DNA from: Ipomoea triloba
Taxonomy: Eukaryota; Streptophyta; Magnoliopsida; Solanales; Convolvulaceae
Direction: 5' to 3'
Length of the DNA: 64,000 bases
NCBI RefSeq assembly: GCF_003576645.1
Contig: NC_044916.1
Location: 17,352,592 to 17,416,591 of the forward strand
The notes under the pieces were generated by a model. That model made no database searches. It had not been told where the DNA came from and worked only from the letters and a program-made list of their open reading frames with translations. This document shows, piece after piece, positions 34,589-46,139 of the stretch (the first letter of the stretch is position 1; each line of letters starts with the position of its first letter). The translations under genes and the position numbers were made by a program.

Positions 34589-36267
34589 GTTTTTGTTTTG
34601 ACAAAAGCATGTATTCTTTTTATTGTATAATTGTGATGAAATAATTGTGGGTTTGAATTTTCTTGATGAGGATTTTCTGGGATTTATTGTGATTTTAGAG
34701 AAACACATCTTTGGTATGTAAAACCCAATGAAGTAAAGAGTGAGACACTGTTAAAACAATACATGGAAATTCTGTCAGCATCTGAGAAGGAAAATGTGCT
34801 TCGTTTGCATGGAGATGAGCACAGGAAAACTGCTCTGCTTGCACGTGCATTGGTTCGAACAACTGTTGCTAGATGTAAGTAACCCTATTGAATTTTTCTT
34901 GATATCATGGTTATTCGATTTTATTTGTGTTTAGTGTAATTAGCTGCCTTTCTGTGTTGTATCAATAATGGTTTTGTTTAGATCAGATAAATTCTCATGT
35001 TGATCCAAGATCCCTGAAATTTAGAAAGAACATTCACGGGAAGCCTGAGGTTGGTTCAGATTTTGGGTATTAACTAGCTCTGTTTTGCTTTACCTCGCTT
35101 TGATATTTTGCAAGTAATCTAGAACAACCATTGTTGATAGGTAGAGTGGCAGCATGGTGATCATTGGCAACCGCCTCCATTGCATTTCAATATCTCACAC
35201 ACTACTTCTCTGATAGCCTGTGGAGTGACTGTTGATTCTCCTGTTAGTATTCTGCCCCTTCTTCTTTGCACATATATATGGCGTATCTTTATGATGAAGT
35301 ATTCCTGTTAATTGTTTTCGCTGCTATGTTAAAGTAATCTTAAGTAAAGCAGCAATGTTTTCCTCCATAGATAGGTATTGACGTGGAAGAAAACCAGAGG
35401 ACAGTAAAGAACAATATTTTAAATTTAGCTCGAAGATACTTTTCCGAACATGAATATAAAGTCTTATGTTCTATTGGTGATTCCCAAGTTCAGCACCAGG
35501 AATTTATAAAATTATGGACCCTGAAGGTCAGCATATGTGACTGCATTACATGTTTTGCACTCGAATAAGTTTAAACATTTATAGTATGGTATTTGCTTGC
35601 AGGAGGCATATGTCAAAGCACTGGGTATAGGGTTCTCAGGAGCTCCTTTCAATACATTTACTATTCGATTTAAGAACTCTGTTGGAGGAAGCTCTCATCT
35701 CTCTTTGAATTCAGATTCCAAGGTAGATCATACAATCTCATTCAGTAGAGCTAAGTGGCGTGCTTCATATTCTATTCCAGAAAGCCAATCATTCCCTAAA
35801 AATAGTCAGTTTGTACAGCCTTCAGTTCCTTCTTTTTTTCACGAAACATTCTTTTTCAGTGTTTTGCAATCTTACATAGTCCATATAACTTTTCCAATTC
35901 AAACATTAATGTTCTACTACTACTGTCCATATGTACATTTCCTTAGGCATCTGAAATAGCTGTAGATTACCTTGACAGTCCTCACAACAGTACAAGCAAC
36001 TGGCAGTTTGCACTAATTGAGTTGGATGGTTCACATTATGCTGCCATTTGCACGAGAAAAGATTCTGCAACTGATGGTTAGACTCAAATTTTCTATACAT
36101 ACTTAAGAATACGGATTGCAGAGATTGTATGATAACATTCTTTTCACTCTCCAGGTAAAACTAGCGACTCTATGAAGCTGACAGTATGGAAGACGATTCC
36201 ATTTCTTGAGGACGTATGTGTTTCTGGAACCGATGCAGTTGTAGAAGTGAATGGCATGACAATATGA
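34453..36267 (+). CDS. 4'-phosphopantetheinyl transferase (Sfp/HetI type), probably organellar
   Basis: It transfers the phosphopantetheine arm of coenzyme A to a serine of carrier proteins such as acyl carrier protein. Eight exons: 34453-34532, 34699-34874, 34982-35049, 35141-35242, 35371-35526, 35603-35722, 35947-36076, 36155-36267. All borders are GT-AG and frame is kept, giving 314 residues. The family signature is clear: GIDVEE with D146 and E148 as metal ligands, and W191-x2-K194-E195-x3-K199 (WTLKEAYVKALG). The LHFNISHT block at about 124 and the ETHLWYVKP start of the domain also fit. Residues 1-27 are basic and Ser-rich with no acids, as expected of a transit peptide. A second ATG two codons downstream could be used. 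The N-terminal exon is the least certain part, but its join (LPSPK-ETHLW) keeps frame. Confidence 0.88.
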
Positions 36268-37160
36268 CATAATCCTTCAGTCTGTGTTTAATTGATGACA
36301 ACCCTACACTGGAAGCATACGCATATGGTTTCCAGCTCGTTGAAGAGCAAGATTATTCCATCAGTAACCCAACAACAAAGGCTGACTGTTTCTTCATGGG
36401 GCTTTGGCGAAGCTTGGTTGCTTATGGTGTGGCTACTTAGTTACAGAAGTCCCAAAGTGCCTATATTTTTATAGATCTAACAATCTACCAAGATTTCCAA
36501 ACCCATTCTTTACCATATTTTAGATGTACTGTGTTCATTGGCCATATGAAACAAATATTTCAATATAATAACACACTTTTTCAGTTAGTCCAATATTGAT
36601 GCTGGTAGATGCAGATATGAATCCATTGCTCCTGTATTTTACTTTATGCCTTAATCTTGATTATCAATCCTTTTTTTTTTTTTTTGAAAAGGATTGATAA
36701 TCAATCCTAGTGCATCCAAAGTTCATGTTTCTTTGCTAACCATTATAATTAAACATTACGACATCATATTATTTAAGGAAAACTTGAAAGTAACCTGTAA
36801 AAAATGTTATTTGTACAATGTTTGAGTTTGGTCCAATTGCATACTTTTTTGCTCAAAGGTTTAATTACACAATGTGTAAAAGTTGAGTGACCTATTTGAC
36901 ATTTTTTTTTATAAGAGTGATCCATGTTTGATAATCACATTGAATTTTGAAACCACAGAGTATAAGGAATAATTTACAAATTACTCACTTTGCTCCATTT
37001 TACTTATGTGTTTATTATTTATTAGTCAAATCAACTTATTCTTTTACTTTCTTTAATATTTGACTTATTTTAAAATTTGATTTTTCTTTAATATTTTTGA
37101 CTTATTTTAAAATTTGGAACCAAACACATAAAACAAAAAATGGACGGGAGTAAAATAGAA
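36268..37160. other. PPTase 3' flank with dispersed repeats
   Basis: At 36656-36707 near-identical TTGATTATCAATCCT and TTGATAATCAATCCT flank a poly-T tract, like a SINE-tail insertion; the copies are also nearly self-complementary. 36780-36905 belongs to the dispersed family with GTCCAATTGCATA and GGTTTAATTACACA. Confidence 0.5.
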
Positions 37161-37199
37161 TAAGAAAAAATTTCACCTTTAGTTCCCTGACTATTATAT

Positions 37200-37405
37200 A
37201 TAAATCACATTTAATTTTTGACTATTAAAAATTTCTAATTAAGTGCATGATTATGTAATTATATTTGGTCATTGACTATAAAAAATTTCTAATTAGGTGC
37301 ATGTATATGTAATTACATTTGGTCATTAAAAAATTTCTAATTAGGTGCATATTTATGTAATTACATTTGGTCATTAACTATTAAAAAATTCTAATTAGGT
37401 GCATG
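37200..37405. repeat. Tandem repeat, about four units
   Basis: Units of roughly 45-60 bases carry TTTGGTCATT, AAAAATTTCTAATTAGGTGC and ATGTAATTACA. They vary in length by loss of a central segment. Confidence 0.8.
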
Positions 37406-37545
37406 TCTCGTCTAATTTTTCAGTCAACTATTGTCGGATTCTGGAAGGAGCACTCCATTTGTTTCTTTTGGAAGCATTTGTTTTTTTTTTTTCCTGCGGA
37501 AAGAGCACTTCTGACAATAGTTGACCAGAAAATTAGACGACATGA
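37400..37545. repeat. Inverted repeat, about 37-bp arms
   Basis: CATGTCTCGTCTAATTTTTC and the following CAACTATTGTCGGA pair with TCTGACAATAGTTGACC and GAAAATTAGACGACATG at 37509-37545. It looks like a small foldback element of about 146 bases. Confidence 0.8.
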
Positions 37546-37561
37546 TCAAATGTTATACAAA

Positions 37562-39191
37562 TCTATACTATATATAAAAACAATATCCTCCTCCCAAATT
37601 TTCCCGCCCAAACTTAGTGGCATTTTAGTAAAAATCATTTATTTTATTCATTTATTATTTTATTAATTATCTATATATATTTATTCATAAAATCAGTCAA
37701 TTGCTAAGAACATACCAATTTCATACCCCAATTTCATTCACCTATAATTGATTAATAATCCATATATATTTATGGTAATATAGTAATATTGTTAATATTA
37801 ATTGGTGATTGGTGATATATTCATAATCTATACTATATATTCGTAAACATATATATTATTCTTAATCAAATCAAATCATGTATTATAATCTATACTATAT
37901 GTATAAAATATATTATTTTATATTACTATATTACAATTATAATTATAATATAATAATATTATAATATTATAATATTATTTTGTAACATCCATACTATTAT
38001 TTTGTAACCTCCATTATATTATAATATTATAATATATTTTCATATATTTTATACGTATAGATTAGAATATATTTGAAATGACATTTAAAAATTATGAAAA
38101 ATATATTCTAATCTATATGTATAAAATATATTATTTTATATTAAAAGAACGAAAAAATGTAAAAAAAAAAAAAAAAAAAGTCTCCAGTTCGGTGAAAAAA
38201 GGCATGAAGCACGTGTTATTATGAAAGTTATACATAATAATAATAATAATAATAATAATATTCGGAACAAATTATATTTTATACATAGGATTAAAATTTT
38301 CATTTAGAATTAATAATTAAAAATGTTAAGTAATTAATTATACTTTCCTTTTGAAAAATTAACAAATTTATAATTCTCACCATTTCTACCTATAAATACA
38401 ATGTATTGTTGATTTTGAAAATCGTAATTCTTCAATTTGCAGTGTCTGTCTCTTCTTCCCGTTATATGTGAAATCATATATTGGTAGCTCTCTTATTTTC
38501 TTATTCCACCGCCCTATAAATAGAATGGATTGGTGTTGCATCCATTATAATATCGATTATAATATCATTTTACAATATCGATTTTATGATAATTATTATT
38601 TGTTGAAGCACAAGATTGCTTTGTTTCAATACTTTGACATTAGTCTCAGTGTTTATACTTCGATTTATGTATGTGTATGAAATATTTGTCACAGTATGAA
38701 CACATGGTGTTGGTGGAGTTACTAAACAAGGGTCATCTAGAGCCGGAGAAGAAGATATGCAAACGAGTCGGTGACGACCAGTAGAAATGAGGGGTTTGAC
38801 TGGTGATGTTTTTTGAATTCAATAAAAGAATAGCACACTTTTTAATTTTAAAATCCAATGTTTCCTTAGAACATTTATACATTTGATTTTGAAGTGATTA
38901 TTAATTTTTTTTATCAATTTACCTTACGATATTGTATGGCATATATATATGCTTTTACTACTACGGATGTGACTAAGGATTATCTTAATTATTAATGATA
39001 TGTATTTAGCTTAGTAATAAAAATACTTAAAATATATGAATTATAGTAGCATGATAATAATCAATTAGTAAGACAATTATATTAGGCAATCTAATTAATA
39101 ATTTACTTTTTAAATTATATCATCTTTTTAATTATGAATATATTTTCTTAAAGTATATACACAAATTATACTAATAAATATAGAGTTAAAA

Positions 39192-39193
<2 letters not shown>
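37562..39193 (+). mobile_element. Helitron family A, copy 1
   Basis: It starts with TC after A (A|TCTATACTATATATAAAAAC). The sequence to about 38150 matches copy 2 (39225 onward) almost base for base, apart from the insertions in copy 2. It is therefore the uninterrupted reference for those insertions. No clear 3' hairpin and CTAG separates it from copy 2. A (TAA)n tract lies near 38235-38260. Confidence 0.65.

Positions 39194-39224
<31 letters not shown>
39194..39224. repeat. (TA)n microsatellite
   Basis: This TA run obscures the 5' end of Helitron copy 2. Confidence 0.9.
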
Positions 39225-39227
<3 letters not shown>

Positions 39228-39291
39228 AATATCCTCCTCCCAAATTTTCCCACCTAAACTTAGTGGCATTTTAATAAAATCATTTATTTTA

Positions 39292-39384
39292 GGCTAAAGT
39301 GTCATCGGGCACCATGAACCATAAGCTATTTTTCATGCCGCACCCTGTTCTTTCATAAGGGACAATTCAGTGCATAAACCATTA
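39292..39384. mobile_element. 93-bp repeat insertion with 6-bp target duplication
   Basis: It is flanked by ATTTTA at 39286-39291 and 39385-39390. It is absent from the equivalent place in copy 1 (about 37640), where CATTTATTTTATTCATTT is continuous. Family not assigned; it contains GTGTCATCGGGCACCATG and GGGACAATTCAGTGC. Confidence 0.8.
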
Positions 39385-39719
39385 ATTTTATTCATTTATT
39401 ATTTTATTAATTATCCATATATATTTATTCATAAAATCAGTCAATTGCTAAGAACATACCAATTTCATTCACCTATAATTGATTAATTATCCATATATAT
39501 ATTTATGGTAATATGGTAATATTGTTAATATTAATTGGTGATTGGTGGTATATTCATAATTTATACTATACTAGTTATCAAACGCGCGTTGCGCGATTGA
39601 ACCAATGCCCAATGCATATTTTTAAATTAGTATTCCTTAATTGGTTAAAGTAGTCATATAATAATGAGAGAAAAAATGCTAAATTAATAAAAATCAAAGA
39701 AATAGTCTCGATGCTTATA

Positions 39720-41224
39720 TCTACTATACTAATAAGAGCCAAAGAGAGTTAGGCCTAAAATGGGTAGAGATTTTACTCTTAATATTATTAAGATAATTCA
39801 GATTAATATTATTAATAGAGATTACTTAATTTAACCTTACTTTTATGATTATCCGTTAAGTTTTCTGTTAAATATTCTCTTCTCCGTTAACATTCCGTTA
39901 ACTTTTAAATTACCCATTAATAATTTCTATAAGAAAGGTCTTTGGTTCGAAAATCATCTCAATCAAATTTGACATAATTAAGTTTCTCACTATATTTTAC
40001 TCTTATTAAATTAAATAATGAGTAGCTACAACAAAAAATTATACATATGTATTTCTTTAGTTAATAATTATATGTCTACAATACCTTTATTTGAAAAAAT
40101 TATTCATTATCAAAAAATTAAATTAAATAAGAGAAATAATTTCATTAGTTATATTGTCTTTATTTTCTCTCATGCAAAGACTCTTTACATTCAAATTTAT
40201 CAATTGATATTCATTACATTGTCCATTATCTTATTTTTACAATATCTTGTAATTAAATATCAAAGTTATAGTACAAAATAATGTTATATATTTAGTTACC
40301 AAGTATTTTATTAATACTATGAAAAAAAAAATTTAAAATAATTTGAAGCTAATTATATTAACTACTTGGGGATTGGTTGACAAAGAGAGTACTCAAATAA
40401 TAACCCAACAAATTGAAGCGGAATCACTCTATTTTACTCTTATTGAATTAAATAAATTAGTAGTTCCACCAAAAAATGATACATATGTATATCTTTAATA
40501 CCATGAAAAAAAAAAATAGTTTGAAACCAATCATATTAACTACTTGGGGGATTTGTTGACAATGAAAGTACTCAAATAACCCATTACCCAGCAAATTGAA
40601 GCGAGAAACTACCTTTTAATATCTTTGGAATACATAATATTTTAAATTTTCAAATTTTTATTAATTTATTTAATCTTTTTTTCTTAAACTAGGGATTTCT
40701 TTATCCACGATAACTCATTCAACAATAATGGTGGAATCAAATGAACCCCAAGCAGAACACCTAAAGGAAAGTCCATAGCTTCTATATCATAATCTCATTG
40801 CATGACGTTGTCATCTATGCTACCAACAATAACCGAATTGCAAATAACACACTACCAACAAAAAGGAAGAGAACAAATAGTAAAGATGAAGACAATGACA
40901 ATGTTACTCAAAAGAGAATTAAGAACACTTAGAAAAATTCAAATTAAAAGTAGTATTTATTTAGACTATCATTTTTAGACCAAATATTTAGACTATCGAT
41001 TTTACAAGGTTGCAAACATTTATTTTAGTAATAATTATAAAGAATTTTCTATATTATCTTGGATTCATATACTTTGAGTTAGATATTTAAATAAAAAAAT
41101 CCGACATTCAACTATCCATGTATAAAGTTCTCCAATATAATCTTGCATTGATATACTTTCAAATATTTATTTAAATATAAACATTGAGCATTAACCCATT
41201 CGCGCAATGCGCGTATAAAACTAG
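39720..41224 (+). mobile_element. Helitron family B on the plus strand, complete ends
   Basis: It starts TCTACTATACTAATAAGAGC after A and ends with hairpin CGCGC-AAT-GCGCG (41201-41213) and CTAG (41221-41224) before T. It is 1505 bases with no helicase, hence non-autonomous. It shares its 5' end with the element around it (39571-42380), so one family member inserted into another in opposite orientation, 146 bases from its 3' end. Confidence 0.88.
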
Positions 41225-41570
41225 TATTTTAATAAAACATAACGAAATTGTAAATAGCTAAATTACAACTAAAGTAAGTAGAAACAAATAAAGCACTTAC
41301 ATGGGAGCAAATGGCGTGTCATTATTGTCACTTATTTGGACACCGGTCCGACCATTTAAAATCCATGTATAATTGTATTTGTGATCAAGTACTTTATAGT
41401 TCGTTCGGACAGGTTTGACAATGAAATTTGAGATAATGTATCATTTGTTGGTTTGTAAAGTGATATCATACATTCCAATGTCATTATCAAACACTATTGA
41501 TTGAACCCGAGTTCCTTGCATTTAGATATAGCATTTACAATTTACAATGATGTTGGTGGTGAATGAGAGC

Positions 41571-41632
<62 letters not shown>
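41571..41632. repeat. (ATA)n microsatellite
   Basis: This is an uninterrupted ATA/TAA run. Confidence 0.95.
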
Positions 41633-41635
<3 letters not shown>

Positions 41636-42406
41636 AAAATTTTTACTATTTATTTACAGTTGCATCCACAACACTACATGCAATGATACAAGTATAGATG
41701 AACAGATTATAAAATAGATATATTTGCATAACGCGCGATATGAGAACCACAACATTACATACAAGGATACAAGAATAGATGAACAGATTATACAATAGAT
41801 ATATTTGCATAACGATAATGAAGTTATACTAATTAATTAGTATACCATCATTGATTTTAAAAAAACTGTAATAATTATGAGTACAAATACAAATAATGAA
41901 TTAACATGATAATATTTTGACAATCATACCTATACAATGTAAAGTAGATGGTGTGTTGTTATGTTTAGTTTTGGGTGAATACCAGTGAGAATGGGAGGGG
42001 TTTATATACTGTTATTTTGTGTAGAATAATGATTTAGTTAGGAATCTATACAAAATTGTATTATAGAATCTTATTAAGACTTCAATATTCTAATTTTAAG
42101 TTAGGAATCTATACAGAATTGTATTATAGAATATTGTCAATTTATTTGAAAACTGCAATAAAGAAACAAATTGCCTAAATAATTTAATGTTAAACTTCCG
42201 TTATATTTAACGGAAAAAATTTGGTAAAACTATAAATGATTAGGATATATTAGGAATTTTATTGGAGATTGCACAATAAGAAGAACACAAAGTACAATAT
42301 GTTATAGCAGACTATTACACCGACATTTTTTTAATTCCAGTTAGGGGTCTAACATTATTGGCTCTTATTATAAGTGTAGATATTCGTAAACATATATATT
42401 ATTCTT

Positions 42407-42820
42407 GGCAAAAACTTGTGTGAGACCGTCTCACCATGAAACGGGTCGGGTCGGGTCAGATCAACATGCAAATGTAACATTTATATGCACAAATGTCATA
42501 CTTATGTGCTCAAATGTAATACTAATTAGGAATAAAATTTTTGTTACTTATATGGGTAAATGTAATACTTTTAATTGAAAATATAATACTTTTACATTTG
42601 TCCTCAAAAGTATTATATTTGCCTTTATAAGTAAAGGGCACTTGTCAACATTACTTATTATGAAAAATGTATTACTTTTTCTCTTATAAGTAACAAAAAT
42701 TGTATTCTTGATTAGTGTTATATTTGAGCATATAAGTATGACATTTGCATGGTGCTTTGACCCGACTCGACCCGTCTCACGAACAAGGATACGTGAGACG
42801 GTCTCACACAAGTGTCACCC
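42407..42820. mobile_element. Mutator-like foldback MITE with 9-bp target duplication
   Basis: It is flanked by perfect ATTATTCTT repeats (42398-42406 and 42821-42829). The ends are GGCAAAAACTTGTGTGAGAC and, read inversely, GGGTGACACTTGTGTGAGAC. The arms pair over nearly the whole element. Copy 1 of the surrounding Helitron has a single ATTATTCTT in the same context (37857-37865), which is the empty site. Both arms contain GAGACCGTCTCAC, itself almost palindromic. Confidence 0.95.
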
Positions 42821-43770
42821 ATTATTCTTAATCAAATGAAATCATGTTTTGTTATGTTTAAGATATTGCATTAGCTACCATTCATACCTATTAATTATTG
42901 TTTAAAAATTAGAACAAATATATTCTAATCTATATGTATAAAATATATTATTTTATATTGCTATATTATAATTATAATTATAATATTATTTTGTAACATC
43001 CATATTATTATTTTGTAACATCCATTATATTATAATATTATAATATATTTTCATATATTTTATATGTATAGATTAGAATATATTTTGAAATGGCATTTAA
43101 AAATTAGGAAAAATATATTCTAATCTATATGTATAAAATACATAAATACATAAGTTACCTGAACACGACAGAAGGTTGAACATATTTAATATATAATAAT
43201 AATAATTTTTGTATTTACGAATTGATATTCATGTTAACGAAAAATAATTAATTTAGTGTAATTGACTAATAATAATTTCCTAATAATTATTATGGTAATT
43301 AAACTAAATATTGGTCGTTCAATTTATTTTTATACTCCGTAATAATTAAAGTTAAATTATTTCTCATTTTTTCATATTTATTTTTGTAATAATATAATTA
43401 CTTAAGTTATACGGAGTATTAAATATTGATCTTTTGAAGATAATTGTAAACAAACAAGTCATATATTATTCAATTAATTGAGTGATATTTTTGCACTAAT
43501 CTTATAATCAAATAAATGTACATGTTCAATATTAGATTTTTTAAAAATAATTTTATCTTTAATTTATTATCTAAATAAATAATAAAAAAATTTATCAGTG
43601 AATCGCACGGGTAATTGGACAAGTATTTGCTCTAATTCAAGCAAAGAAAACATCAAAAAACATAATCAATCCAACCAATTTCATCAATTGCGTTATATAA
43701 TATTCGATCCAAATATTCTTAAAGTATTATAACAAATTCATTCCGTGCAACGCACGAACGAAAATACTAG

Positions 43771-44109
43771 TTATATAATTATAAACTTAATTAGAAAATT
43801 TTAATAGTCAAAGATCAAATATAATTCAGGTATAATAGCTAGATTAAAAAAATGAAATTTATTCATCTAATTTTAAAAGTAGGGTTCGGAGTTGGTACCC
43901 AGAGGTGAATGGATAAAACAGAGAGGATTGGATTGCACACGCTGTCTAGACTCTAGACTCCACTTCAATTCAAGAAGATAATAGTCCATTACATTACATT
44001 ACTAGAATCTCCGATGACTCAACACTGTCGGAGAGTTTCACGTTAGACTGAGCAACAGCCGGAAACTCTTCCATTTCCGGCCATCGAGTCGAAAATAAAC
44101 AAAATTCCG
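43771..44109 (+). promoter_or_regulatory. cpSRP54 upstream region
   Basis: This stretch runs from the end of the Helitron to the start codon, 339 bases. The last 230 bases are less AT-rich than the repeat DNA before them and look like a gene leader. I cannot place a TATA box or start site with confidence. Confidence 0.4.
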
Positions 44110-46101
44110 ATGGAAACTTTCTCGTCCACCGTTGCTTCCCGCCATTTCTCACCTTCGCTCACCAAAATCTCCCTCTCGAATCCCAAAACCTCCTATCTTT
44201 CTCTTCCTTCTTCTTGGCCTGGTTCCACCCACTCCCTCTCTTTCTCTTCTCGAAACTCATTCACCGTAAGTCCAACTAAACACTTCCAATTTTCTGTGCT
44301 TTTTCTTTCAATTATTATCATTTTACAGATTTTTTTTTTAAATCCCTTTTTGTTATTGTGGCAGAGAGAGGCGTGGAGGTTTATAAATTCGAAGAATGTA
44401 GTGAGTTTCAGAAGGGAAATGCGCGGTGTGATCAGAGCTGAAATGTTCGGGCAGCTCACCACCGGACTTGAATCCGCCTGGACCAAGCTTAGAGGGGAAG
44501 GTGTGTTCTCATTATTATCTCAACTTAGCTTTCACTTCAAACTTCATATATTTGTTGTAGATAACCCAGTTTTAATTGTAATTTAGGATTATGAGCTGAG
44601 ATCTTTCTTGTTTGTTGTTGACTTCAATAAAACGCACTGAATAAGTTCATATGTTCAACAAGTAATGCAGAGTGAATAAGGTTTTTGTGAGGATTGAATC
44701 TAAGTTGCTAAGTATTAAAACCATATTGCATTCCGTTTTCTGCATTTTATGTCAGTGATTGGTTTTCAAATCTTGGAAAAGGTATAATGCATGCATATAA
44801 GAAGACTTTTCAAGGCCAGCAATTTGAATCATGCTCCCATGACTCACCACCATGCTTTGCTGAATCCCTAAGAATATTCATTTCTACTATAAATAATATT
44901 TGCATAATTTGTAAGTAATGTTAGTTTCTGACAAAGTAAATGCGTTACTGTAATTTTCCTTGCATTTGAAGTAAATGCTCATTGCACTAGTCAGTGATGG
45001 TTTGTCAATTGAACTAATGATGCACCGAGCTTGGTGTGCTATTGTTTGATGACATACGAAGGAAGACACTGTACAAAATATGAGGTGTTTTTTTACTCAC
45101 ATTCTCAAACTGACCTGTTTTACAAGTGGATTAATTAATTTTATAATGGAGTAGTTATAGATAGTTATCTATAGCCCCATGCATAAATTTTTTACAAGTA
45201 TCACACTCCATATTCTCAGTATTGGTTATCACAAGCATGATATATTTTAAAGAAGCATTTCTCATAAATACAGAGTAATTTGAGTGGTCATATATTATGT
45301 TGTCTTATCACAAGCCCACTATAAAGTTTCTCCTCAGAAGTGCTACTTTGTATCCATGTTCTAATTCTACTTGCTCCTGTAGACTGCTTTTAGTGTTTTC
45401 ACGAAACAGGCTAAGTTTCTTGTGTTTCAGAGGTCTTGAACAAGGAAAACATTGTTGAACCTATGAGAGACATTAGGAGGGCTCTACTAGAGGCAGATGT
45501 ATGCAAAATTGCTCTACTAATGGTTGTGTTTTCGACATGGAACATGTACCTCAAACTTATAATATGCACCTTGAATGACAGGTTAGTCTTCCAGTTGTGA
45601 GAAGATTTGTTCAATCTGTTAGTGATCAAGCTGTTGGCACTGGCTTGATTCGAGGAGTGAGACCAGATCAGCAAATGGTTAAAGTATGATTTATCAGTAT
45701 TTCAGTAAACAAAACAATCCTCATTAGCTCTTATTTTTTCAGTTTTATGACCAATATTTGCGTAAACTAATGTTTGGTCTGTGCTATTACTTGCCAATTT
45801 CTTTTTTTGTACTTATACTTCAAGTTACATATTTAAAGATCAAGTTTATTACTGATGTTTACTTGCAAACAATTGTTTTATTTCCCCCGCCAAAGCTAAA
45901 CCATGTTTCATAAAATTTTTTGATGAAGATTGTGCATGATGAGCTTGTGAAACTGATGGGTGGAGAGGTTTCTGAGCTAGTTTTTGCAAAATCTGGCCCC
46001 ACAGTTATTCTATTAGCCGGTCTACAAGGTGTTGGAAAGACCACTATCAGCGCAAAATTAGCTTTGTATCTTAAAAAGCTGGTACATATTCAGTAAACTT
46101 G

Positions 46102-46139
<38 letters not shown>

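Larger units (their letters stand above)
39571..42380 (-). mobile_element. Helitron family B on the minus strand
   Basis: On the minus strand it starts TCTACACTTATAATAAGAGCC at 42380 (quoted to 21 bases as TCTACACTTATAATAAGAGC plus C) and ends with hairpin CGCGC-AAC-GCGCG (39595-39583) and CTAG (39574-39571). The flanks are A and T as Helitrons require. Removing it restores TATACTATATATTCGTAAAC, which is exactly the sequence of copy 1 at about 37828-37848. It contains the forward Helitron at 39720-41224. Confidence 0.9.
39225..43770 (+). mobile_element. Helitron family A, copy 2, with nested insertions
   Basis: It begins AACAATATCCTCCTCCC as in copy 1. It is interrupted by a 93-base repeat (39292-39384), a reverse Helitron (39571-42380) and a Mutator-like MITE (42407-42820). 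It continues from 42821 in register with copy 1. A hairpin CGTGC-AAC-GCACG at 43744-43756 and CTAG at 43767-43770 followed by T give a canonical 3' end. A more decayed terminus (GTGAATCGCACGGG near 43598-43611) raises the possibility of two overlapping elements. Confidence 0.7.
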
